Positions 1 to 8,075 of a stretch of DNA of 64,000 nt are shown here, piece after piece (the first letter of the stretch is position 1; each line of letters starts with the position of its first letter). The DNA lies in NCBI GenBank assembly GCA_037355855.1, contig CM074760.1, positions 4,952,501 through 5,016,500 on the forward strand. Reading direction: 5' to 3'. Below the pieces are notes generated by a model that ran no database searches, had not been told where the DNA came from, and worked only from the letters and a program-made list of their open reading frames with translations. The DNA comes from Pseudo-nitzschia pungens. Lineage: Eukaryota > Bacillariophyta > Bacillariophyceae > Bacillariales > Bacillariaceae. Both the position numbers and the translations under genes were made by a program.

Positions 1-666
1 TAGATGTTGCTCAAAAGCTTATGGAAGATATACTACAAGACACTGACTGCACTGTCTATATTGACGACATTGGCATATGGACTAATGGATCCTTTGATCT
101 CCGCATGAAAACCATCGACAAGATTCTTGACAGGCTCAACCAAAATGGACTCAAGTGCAACCCACTCAAGTGTGATTGGGCTGTACAAGAAACTGACTTC
201 CTTGGTTACTGGATGACGCCTACAGCAGTTAAGCCTTGGAGAAAGAAGATTGAAGCCATCCTACATATGGATTGACCTCAAACTGTCACTCAAGTCAAGT
301 CCTTTCTAGGAGCATTAGGATACTACAGGGACATGTGGTCTTGAAGGTCTCATGTTCTAGCTCCTCTCTTTGATATTACTGGTGGTCCCAAGAAAACTCC
401 TCAAGCAGTTACCATCAAAGGCAAGCAACGAAAAGCACCTTCAGCTTTCACTTTGGGCCCTGCTCAAGACAAAGCCTTTCAAGAAATGAAAGCTATGGTG
501 GCAGCAGATGCGCTGAACACCTATCCAGACCTTAACAAGCCCTTTGAACTGTACACCGATGCCTCAGACCTCCAGCTTGGCGCTGCCATACTACAAGATG
601 GCAAGCCCATTGCTTATTGGTCCAAGAAACTGCCCAAAAGAATTATACCACTATGGAAAAAGAACA
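1..666 (+). pseudogene. Ty3/gypsy pol fragment G0, left part (RT end to RNase H start)
   Basis: This is the degenerate end of a reverse transcriptase followed by the start of RNase H, closely similar to pol of the fuller copy at 2859-6809. The YIDD catalytic box lies near 58-70, and the RNase H start (LYTDASD) near 550. It is broken by an in-frame TGA at 273-275 where the relative has an Arg codon, a second TGA near 343, and a deletion of about 7 bp near 630. The fragment enters from the left window edge. It stops abruptly at 666 where LINE-A is inserted, and resumes at 50488. It is a relic, not an expressed gene. Confidence 0.93.
647..666 (+). repeat. 20-bp target-site duplication of LINE-A, left copy
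   Basis: ACCACTATGGAAAAAGAACA here is repeated exactly at 50468-50487. Both copies belong to the G0 RNase H coding sequence, so they mark the two ends of one LINE insertion. Confidence 0.92.
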
Positions 667-1370
667 ATTTTGCGACGCAGCGATTTTGTCCGACGTTCCG
701 ATGTTCCAGTACTTAAAACACGTATATTTCTACACAACTTTCCCCTTTGATATCTCACTCACTTCTAAAGCTCCTACAACAAAACCAAGCACTACACCTA
801 TTAATAGAGACCTCCCCTATCTGATTCTGCTGTTTGTTTGGCTGCTCCTTGCTCCCTTTGGTTGCTGTGGTTGCTTGTTTCCTCTGCCGGTCGGTCGATT
901 GATTCGGCAACAACAACAGCAGCAACACGAAAACAAGGACACATAATTTTCTACAGAGCTTCCAGTACTAATTTCTACAGCTGATTCTGTTTCGCTTCCG
1001 AGCTCGGTTTGTTTTTCGATCTGTTTTCAAGCTACCTTATTATTTAACGCTATACAGTCTTTCAAGCCCCTTAAGTGATATCCACGTAACGTTCTACATT
1101 CTTCAAGGTTCCTTGCTGAGTTCCCTAAGTCTTTTCAAATTGAAGTTGTCGAACACATACATACCCCCCCTTCTAGAAGGTTCCTCGCGAGCATATCTTC
1201 CAGTTTACTCCCTATTTTCAAGCCAATAGCCTCCTGCTTCTTAAGTACCTTTCACTTAAGAGCTACCCTGTTTCCTAGCCAAGCCCCCCAGTCCCTAAGT
1301 GTTTTCGCTTAAAGGCTCCCCCTACTACATCTGTTTCCAAGCAAAGACCACCCGATCCCTAAGTACCTCC
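667..1370 (+). promoter_or_regulatory. LINE-A 5'UTR, upstream portion
   Basis: Non-coding leader containing repeated phrases such as CCCTAAGT and CTGTTTCCAAGC. These recur in the rest of the leader (7160-8075) and in the LINE-B leader, so it is the same 5'UTR interrupted by G1. LINE promoters are internal to the 5'UTR, so promoter function is assumed from the family. I see no gene. Confidence 0.7.
1366..1370 (+). repeat. G1 target-site duplication CCTCC, left copy
   Basis: CCTCC directly precedes the 5' LTR, and the same five bases directly follow the 3' LTR at 7155-7159. Confidence 0.9.
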
Positions 1371-1685
1371 TGTAACATGCTAGCGTAGGCTAGTAGTTAC
1401 GAATTAATAATTAACCAAATCCCACATGGGATTCAATCGATTCCTATATGTATGATATACATGTATGGATATCCGGTATGTATGGATGGGCATGCAGAAG
1501 AGAGCGATCGTAAGATTAAGGTTACATACAGAATATATGTTATATACAGGGATGTAGTTATATAAAGAGATCGCGATGACCTCATCGATCATTATTTTAT
1601 CTCTTTAATTTCAATCCCATCTCGTAAAGTGAAATAACACACAATTATTCATACTACTCCGAATTTTCTACCTTAGAGTGTTACA
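1371..1685 (+). repeat. G1 5' LTR
   Basis: Begins TGTAACATGC and ends GTGTTACA (TG...CA). Apparently identical to 6840-7154. A TATA-box candidate, TATATAAA, lies at 1559-1566, where an LTR promoter would be expected. The short antisense ORF inside it also occurs in the other LTR and is not considered coding. Confidence 0.95.
1559..1566 (+). promoter_or_regulatory. candidate TATA box in G1 LTR
   Basis: TATATAAA followed by GAGATCGCG, about 120 bp before the end of the LTR; repeated in the 3' LTR at 7028-7035. The position fits a Pol II LTR promoter, but nothing in the sequence proves use. Confidence 0.4.
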
Positions 1686-1698
1686 CAGTAATTACTGT
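1685..1698 (+). promoter_or_regulatory. palindromic candidate primer-binding site of G1
   Basis: The perfect 14-bp palindrome ACAGTAATTACTGT sits right at the LTR/internal junction, where the minus-strand primer-binding site belongs. It lacks the TGG expected for pairing with a tRNA 3' CCA end. The same palindrome is present at the equivalent point of G2 (16733-16746, on the other strand) and G4 (61309-61322). Confidence 0.5.
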
Positions 1699-1813
1699 CC
1701 GCTTCACGTAGAAAGACAGTAGTATTCAGTACTGAATCCAAACTCATCAACAAACTCAATAACAGGACCACTTCGGGTCCTTGACAAGAGCAACCTCCTT
1801 ATCTCCTTTAACC

Positions 1814-2858
1814 ATGGCCGGAATCTACAGAGATCCCCCTATTGCCTACAAGAGCTCCTTCGATCGAACCAAGCCAAAACTCTTCACCCTGTACAATGTC
1901 GATGAGGATCGAACCGACAGCATGAAAGTCCCCCTGTTCACTGAAACCGGAGGCTTAGAAGAACTACTTTTCGTGGAAGAGTCTTTCAGAAACGCAGCCA
2001 AGCTCCTGAGATTACCAATCAACCTATATCTCACACACTTCAGCCGCTGCCTCACCACGGACGCGCAAAGCAAGTACAACGACATGATAAAGGATCCATT
2101 GGACCCAGAAGAATACCAATACGAGCAAGAGGAGATTGGTGGATATGACCAAGCCTTCCTAGACTTCACCAAGCTCTACTGCAACAGCCAGAGACGCTCG
2201 GGACATCATGCATAATTATCTTCGAAGCGCGGAGTGCAGGAAGACTCCATCCGTCACATGCAAAGAGCACGCAGACCGGATCCTTATCCTCATGAAATAT
2301 ACCCAGAAACTAGATGGAAGCAGCGCGCCTCTGTCTAGAGTGGAGAAACTCACCATTCTCCTCCATTCCTTTCCCTCAGCATGGATCGAGAGCTATGGCA
2401 TCATCCACAGTGGAATCCAGGAGAACACCACGGTCCAGCACATTGTGGACCACATGAGCTGTCACGAGCGCCAAGCAAACAAGAAAAACAACAAGAACAC
2501 CCACAAGCAGCAAAAGCGCTCGAACAACAACAGCAACTCCCGAAAACGCAATCACAATTCCAGCAACCACAAAGGAAACCAAAACAAGAAGAAGTCCAAT
2601 CCCTGCCGGATCCCCGGTCACAATCATGACTGGTCTGAGTGTCCCAAGAACAGATTCTCGAAGAACCACAACAAAGGCTCCAGCAACCAAACGGAGTCCT
2701 TCCACCTTCAAACTCAGGCGCTCATGATACCAGGAAGCAACGAAACCTTCCAAGCTCACATGAATGCAGCCCGAGAGGCTGCAATTGAAGAATACCATGC
2801 CAATCATGGTGGTCGAACCGAACGGAGCATCGATGGGGAACTTGTGTGGCTCCCCTGA
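1814..2858 (+). pseudogene. G1 gag, one frameshift
   Basis: Ty3-type Gag, which would form the particle and package RNA. The start is taken at ATG 1814 (context ACCATGG) because the homologues at 16626 and 61648 start at the same conserved MxGxYRDPP. Against those copies, one extra base near 2184 shifts the frame; the rest continues to TGA 2856-2858. Near the C-terminus is a basic Asn/Lys-rich stretch and a zinc-binding candidate of the form C-x4-H-x-H-x4-C (CRIPGHNHDWSEC), a departure from the usual CCHC knuckle. The product would be truncated at about 134 aa unless the shift is bypassed. Confidence 0.88.
2856..2858 (+). promoter_or_regulatory. in-frame TGA between gag and pol (readthrough candidate)
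   Basis: Gag ends CTC CCC TGA, and the frame then stays open straight into pol (GTC TCC AAA GGC ...) with no ATG for about 36 codons. G2 has the same arrangement at 15594-15592. A single in-frame stop before pol is how some retroelements limit pol output by readthrough; function here is inferred. Confidence 0.5.
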
Positions 2859-5800
2859 GTCTCCAAAGGCTCCAAGCCTCCAAAGAAGCCCCGAGCTTCG
2901 CCTAAACCAGCAATCACCTTGCCTCCAGCTCCCCAGGAACTGGATGCCAGCACAGCCCTGCTGTCTGGGATGACGCATGGAGGAGATCTCCCGGATAAAG
3001 AGGGGAAGGAACCTACAGGACGGAGTCCTGTTGAAAGCTTAGCAAAGCCTGCAACAGCAGCAACAACAACAAAAACAGTTCGATTCTCTGCTACAGAGAA
3101 CCAATCGAACAACACGGATCCGAATCGATCCAAGGGTACAACAGACGCATCAGCATCGATCAACGCGATCGATCGAAATAAGACAGCAGCAGCAATAAGT
3201 AGACCACTCGTGTCTCTAGCAAGGAATTGGTCCACGGGTACAGCAAAAAATCTCTATTGCAACACCCAAAACTCCAAAGAATACACCAAAGGAGGTGCGC
3301 TGGAGCAAAATTATTCAAAGCTGCTGTCGACTGCTGGAAATACAACCAAAAATACAGCAGAACAGGCATCCCCGAACAAGAGCAACGTGGCTCCTATTCT
3401 TCTAACTACAGTACAGTATATACAAGGCATACCAACGAAATCAAGACCACTACTCGCACTACTCGATAGTGGATCCTCCGGAACTCTAATTAACAAGAGA
3501 GCACTACCATTTGGCACACTACCAATCCGAAGCAAGCATCGAGTCCTAACCACAACAGCAAATGGAAGCTTCGACACTACAGAATATATTATCATGAAGA
3601 ACCTCAAGCTACAAGAATTCGGCAACTATACCATCGACAAACAAGAAGCAAGGCTCTTCCATTCCCCCAACTGCAGATATGATCTAATACTAGGCAGAGA
3701 CTTTCTCCACCTAGCAAAGGTCAACCTCCTATTCAAAGAAGGAGCAGTTCAGTGGATGGATAGAACCATTCCTATGAAGGATACATCCTTATATCATGAG
3801 CCCGACTACAACATGCTCATGGAAGAACTCGAGGATGCTGAACTCTTTGCTGATGATCTCTCCTTCGCGAATCCATACAAGTCCAAAGTGATCTTAGATA
3901 GAGCCTACCAAGAAACAGACCCATCGACAGTCGCACAGCAACAGTCCCACATGTCTAAAACAGAGCAGCAACAGTTCCAAGCAATACTAGACAAGTATCC
4001 AAACGTCTTCAATGGAGAACTTGGCAAGTACCCCCACAAGAAGATCTCTCTAAGACTGAAGCCCGGATCCAAACCCATACACAAGAAGCCTTATCCAGTT
4101 GCATACAAACGAGAAGACCTATTCAAAAGGGAGCTCCAGAATCTTTGCAATGATGGAGTCCTCAAGCGATGCACTGGACCAGCTGAATGGGCATTCCCTA
4201 CCTTTATTGTTCCAAAGAAGGACAACAGAGTTAGATGGGTATCAGACTTCAGAGAACTCAATGAACTTCTTGAGAGACGTCCTTATCCAATCCCCCGGAT
4301 ACAAGACATCATGAACAAGCGTGGCAAATATACTCACTTCACCAAGATCGATTTGTCCATGCAATACTACTGCTTTGAACTGGATGATGCAAGCAAGAAA
4401 CTTTGTACCATAGTGACGCCATATGGTTGCTATGAATATCAAAGACTACCAATGGGTGTCAAAGTCTCTCCAGATGTTGCTCAACAACTAATGGAAGATA
4501 TTCTACAAGACACTGACTGCACTGTTTATATTGATGATATTGGTATATGGACTGACGGATCCTTTGACCTCCACATGAAAACAATTGACAAGATCCTAGA
4601 CCGGCTCAACCAAAATGGACTTAAATGCAACCCACTCAAGTGTGACTGGGCTGTACAAGAGACTGACTTCCTAGGCTATTGGATGACTCCAACAGCAGTC
4701 AAGCCATGGCGCAAAAAGATTGAAGCCATCCTACATATGGACCGGCCGCGCACTGTCACTCAAGTCAAATCCTTCCTCGGCGCAGTAGGATACTACCGAG
4801 ACATGTGGCCCCGAAGATCTCATGTCCTAGCTCCTCTCTTTGATATTACTGGAACCCCCAAGAAGCAGGCGCCTCAACCAGCTGCCATCAAAGGCAAGCA
4901 AAGAAAGGCTCCTTCAGCCTTCACTTGGGGACCTGCTCAAGACAGAGCCTTTCAAGAGATGAAAGCAATGGTGGCAGCGGATGCGCTGAACACCTATCCA
5001 GACCTTAACAAGCCCTTTGAACTGTACACTGATGCCTCAGACCTGCAACTTGGGGCTGCTATAATACAAGATGGCAAGCCTATCGCATACTGGTCCAAGA
5101 AACTATCTGATGCCCAAAAGAATTACACGACTATGGAAAAAGAACTCCTTGCTATTGTACTCTGCTGCAAAGAGTACAGAAAAATGCTACTTGGTGGTGT
5201 CATCAATGTATACACCGACCATAAGAACCTTACCTTCAGAACCTTATCGGTCCAACGAGTCCTCCGGTGGAGACTATTCCTTGAAGAATTTGGTGTCAAC
5301 CTCACTTATGTGGAAGGCAAAAAGAATGTTCTTGCTGACGCCTTCTCCAGACTCCCCAGGATGGATCCACCTACTGAAGGGAAGAAAGCCCTCACAAAGG
5401 GCACCTTAATCGATTTCTTGAAACTTGAGGTCCCTAAACAAGATGAAGAACTGTTTTTAACAGAGTTCCCCAATCTCTTCCGGCACTTATGCAATGACGC
5501 AGACCAGGAATTACAAGCCTGCTTGCTGAACAATGAGTGCCTAGTCAATCTACCAAACAACCAGGACTTGGAATGCCCGGTGAACTATTCCAACATCTAT
5601 CTCCATCAGCAAAAGGATCCTACCATCAAGTTCAAGATCCAATCCAAAACCTTCTTCTATCAAGAATTAGAAGGCAACCACATCCTCTGCTATGCCAACC
5701 AATCTAATCCAGACAGCTGGAAAATATACATACCAAGCTCTCTCGCTGACGATACCATCAGATGGTATCATCTCCTGTTGGGTCATTGTGGATCCACCAG

Positions 5801-6809
5801 GATATATCAAACCATCTCAGCAAGATTCTACATTGACAACCTCTCGAACCTTTGCAAGACCTACATCTGCCCCGATAACTGCATCAAATATAAAAACCAG
5901 CACTCCAAGTATGGGAAACTACCACCGAAAGAAGCCCCATTAGCACCATTCAACGAGGTGCATGTGGACCTAATAGGCCCATGGAAGATCACAGCGCAGG
6001 GCAAGAACTACAACTTCAAAGCCCTAACTTGTATTGATCCAGTCACCAATCTACTTGAAATCATCCGGATCAGAGACAAATCTTCTCAGCATGTCTCTGA
6101 TCAATTCAAGAACTGTTGGCTCTCAAGATACCCAAGACCTATCAGATGTGTTCATGACAATGGTGGCGAGTTTCTAGGCGCTGAGTTCCAGACTACTCTC
6201 AAGCAGTATGGTATTCAGTCCATTCCCACTACAGTGAAGAACCCACAGTCTAACGCCATCTGTGAAAGAGTCCATCATACAGTGGCTGATATCCTGAGAG
6301 TCTTAGTGCATGTCAATCCCCCTCAAGCCAACACTAGAGCTAGTCAACTCATGGACAACGCGCTTGCGACCTGCATGCATGCCTCCAGATGCGCAGTGAA
6401 TGCCTCCTTACAAGCCTCTCCAGGGTCACTGGTGTTCAATCGGGACATGCTAGTGGATCTCCCCTTGACAGCCAATCTGGTAGCCCTGCAGCAGCTCCGG
6501 CAACAGGGGATTAACAAAAATCTACTCAGAGATAATGCCAAGCGTATCAACCATACCTTCCAAGTCAATGACAAGGTATGGATCCAAGAGCCAGATCCGG
6601 ACAAGCTGCAACCCAGGAAGCTTGGTCCCTTTCCAATCACGCAAGTCAATACGAATGGAACTGTAAAGTTACAACGAGCTCCCTCAGTAGTGGAAACAGT
6701 GAATATCCGAAAGCTCACGCCATATCGGGAACCAGCGAATGAATCCCCTACTATCGAATCAAGCCAATCAAATGACTCAGATTGTTCCATGAGTCACTGG
6801 TCGGCTTAA
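2859..6809 (+). CDS. G1 pol polyprotein: protease, RT, RNase H, integrase
   Basis: Open for 1316 codons after the gag stop. Numbering from the TTG codon at 2919 gives these landmarks: protease active site DSG at residue 183 (LLALLDSGSSG); RT with an LPMG motif and catalytic YIDD at 537-540; RNase H beginning LYTDASD, Asp 705; integrase zinc region from about residue 949 (HLLLGH, then CPDNC); and the integrase triad Asp 1017, Asp 1080, Glu 1116, spacing D-x62-D-x35-E. A GPF module (KLGPFPITQV) follows, as in Metaviridae. There is no ATG at the head, so it is probably made as a Gag-Pol fusion. No key residue is visibly missing, so this pol may be competent. Confidence 0.95.
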   Translation, partial: VSKGSKPPKKPRASPKPAITLPPAPQELDASTALLSGMTHGGDLPDKEGKEPTGRSPVESLAKPATAATTTKTVRFSATENQSNNTDPNRSKGTTDASASINAIDRNKTAAAISRPLVSLARNWSTGTAKNLYCNTQNSKEYTKGGALEQNYSKLLSTAGNTTKNTAEQASPNKSNVAPILLTTVQYIQGIPTKSRPLLALLDSGSSGTLINKRALPFGTLPIRSKHRVLTTTANGSFDTTEYIIMKNLKLQEFGNYTIDKQEARLFHSPNCRYDLILGRDFLHLAKVNLLFKEGAVQWMDRTIPMKDTSLYHEPDYNMLMEELEDAELFADDLSFANPYKSKVILDRAYQETDPSTVAQQQSHMSKTEQQQFQAILDKYPNVFNGELGKYPHKKISLRLKPGSKPIHKKPYPVAYKREDLFKRELQNLCNDGVLKRCTGPAEWAFPTFIVPKKDNRVRWVSDFRELNELLERRPYPIPRIQDIMNKRGKYTHFTKIDLSMQYYCFELDDASKKLCTIVTPYGCYEYQRLPMGVKVSPDVAQQLMEDILQDTDCTVYIDDIGIWTDGSFDLHMKTIDKILDRLNQNGLKCNPLKCDWAVQETDFLGYWMTPTAVKPWRKKIEAILHMDRPRTVTQVKSFLGAVGYYRDMWPRRSHVLAPLFDITGTPKKQAPQPAAIKGKQRKAPSAFTWGPAQDRAFQEMKAMVAADALNTYPDLNKPFELYTDASDLQLGAAIIQDGKPIAYWSKKLSDAQKNYTTMEKELLAIVLCCKEYRKMLLGGVINVYTDHKNLTFRTLSVQRVLRWRLFLEEFGVNLTYVEGKKNVLADAFSRLPRMDPPTEGKKALTKGTLIDFLKLEVPKQDEELFLTEFPNLFRHLCNDADQELQACLLNNECLVNLPNNQDLECPVNYSNIYLHQQKDPTIKFKIQSKTFFYQELEGNHILCYANQSNPDSWKIYIPSSLADDTIRWYHLLLGHCGSTRIYQTISARFYIDNLSNLCKTYICPDNCIKYKNQHSKYGKLPPKEAPLAPFNEVHVDLIGPWKITAQGKNYNFKALTCIDPVTNLLEIIRIRDKSSQHVSDQFKNCWLSRYPRPIRCVHDNGGEFLGAEFQTTLKQYGIQSIPTTVKNPQSNAICERVHHTVADILRVLVHVNPPQANTRASQLMDNALATCMHASRCAVNASLQASPGSLVFNRDMLVDLPLTANLVALQQLRQQGINKNLLRDNAKRINHTFQVNDKVWIQEPDPDKLQPRKLGPFPITQVNTNGTVKLQRAPSVVETVNIRKLTPYREPANESPTIESSQSNDSDCSMSHWSA

Positions 6810-6839
6810 TTGTAGGATTCGTTCAATCATGAGGCACTA

Positions 6840-7154
6840 TGTAACATGCTAGCGTAGGCTAGTAGTTACGAATTAATAATTAACCAAATCCCACATGGGA
6901 TTCAATCGATTCCTATATGTATGATATACATGTATGGATATCCGGTATGTATGGATGGGCATGCAGAAGAGAGCGATCGTAAGATTAAGGTTACATACAG
7001 AATATATGTTATATACAGGGATGTAGTTATATAAAGAGATCGCGATGACCTCATCGATCATTATTTTATCTCTTTAATTTCAATCCCATCTCGTAAAGTG
7101 AAATAACACACAATTATTCATACTACTCCGAATTTTCTACCTTAGAGTGTTACA
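6840..7154 (+). repeat. G1 3' LTR
   Basis: Same 315 bp as 1371-1685. The preceding bases, GAGGCACTA, replace a classic polypurine tract; the G4 and G2 equivalents read GGGGAACTA and GGGGCACTA. Confidence 0.95.
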
Positions 7155-7159
7155 CCTCC
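7155..7159 (+). repeat. G1 target-site duplication CCTCC, right copy
   Basis: Matches 1366-1370. Beyond it, LINE-A leader sequence resumes. Confidence 0.9.
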
Positions 7160-8075
7160 CACTTAGTGCACTCCTGTTTCCAAGACTACAGCTACAATCG
7201 CCCCTTGTTTTCAAGACTACAGTTTCTCTGGTCCCTAAGTGTTTTTGCTATTAAGCAACCCCAACTTGAACTTCAAGTTCGACACTGTTTTCAAGACACG
7301 AGCCTCCCCCTGGTCCCTAGGTGTTTCTACTAAAGCCCCTGTTTTCAAGCAAGCAGCTTCCCTGGTCCCTAAGTGTCTCGCTCAAGGTACCTGTTTTCGA
7401 GCCAATTGCCCCTGGATACTGTTTCCACTTATAAGTACTCGCGAGTTTGAACTTCAAGTTCCCTCCTGAGCCTTTTAAGTGTGCCCTGCCATTGATATCC
7501 CCCGGTCCCTAAGTGTTCCTACTAAAGCCCCTGTTTTCAAGCTACTAACTTCCCTGGGGGGCTGCTGTATCTCAATTCAAATCGTTTACGATTCGAATTT
7601 GCAAGCCTACAAGCCTACACGATTTGCAGTAACCTTAGTTGCAAAATTGTTCAAATTTGCACAATTTTTCAAGCTACGAGTACTGGGAGTACTAGCTACC
7701 AAGCCTACACGATTTGCAGTAGTTGCAAAATTGTTCAAATTTGCACAATTTTCAAGCTACGAGTACAGTACTAGTACAAGCCTACACGATTTGCAGAGTT
7801 CTTCCGCGCAGAGTTTTTGTGCTCCAAGTGTGAGACAAATTTTGCTCATTTTTTAGCAAAAGTTTCTGAGTTCCCCGGTGACTGTTGTGGGTGTGCTCCA
7901 GTATATTTTTTGGATCCCCAGGGACCTTTTCCTTGTCCAGACCAAGGTTACCCTTGTTGTTGCTGCTGTACCTTGTTTCCAGGATACACCCATCTGTATA
8001 TATACATACAGGTTAACACTGACAGCCTACCAGCGCCCGAGCCAACACGCCTATTCAGCCTATACTTGCCCCACC
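7160..8075 (+). promoter_or_regulatory. LINE-A 5'UTR, downstream portion with tandem monomer
   Basis: Leader with the GGTCCCTA landmark at 7312 and 7504, a spacing of 192 bp. This equals the monomer length in the LINE-B leader (35202, 35394, 35586). An AT-rich stretch of short repeats (CACGATTTGCAG, AAATTGTTCAAATTTGCAC) follows at 7570-7800. It ends at the ORF1 start, ATG 8076, in context CCACCATGCC. The monomeric layout recalls promoter monomers of some mammalian L1 leaders, by analogy only. Confidence 0.65.

Larger units (their letters stand above)
1371..7154 (+). mobile_element. Ty3/gypsy LTR retrotransposon G1, full length
   Basis: Structure in order: 315-bp LTR, gag, pol (protease, RT, RNase H, integrase), 315-bp LTR, total 5784 bp, flanked by the 5-bp duplication CCTCC. 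The two LTRs show no difference by eye, so the insertion is recent. Pol is fully open, but gag has a 1-bp frameshift. It sits inside the LINE-A 5'UTR. No envelope-like ORF and no chromodomain are seen after integrase. Confidence 0.96.

Noticed and set aside
1404..1592. 62-aa ORF on the minus strand, present twice (also 6873-7061)
   Set aside because: It lies in the G1 LTRs and is duplicated only because the LTR is.
2919..2921. Start codon of G1 pol
   Set aside because: The codon is TTG; the frame is open back to the gag stop, so pol probably has no start of its own.
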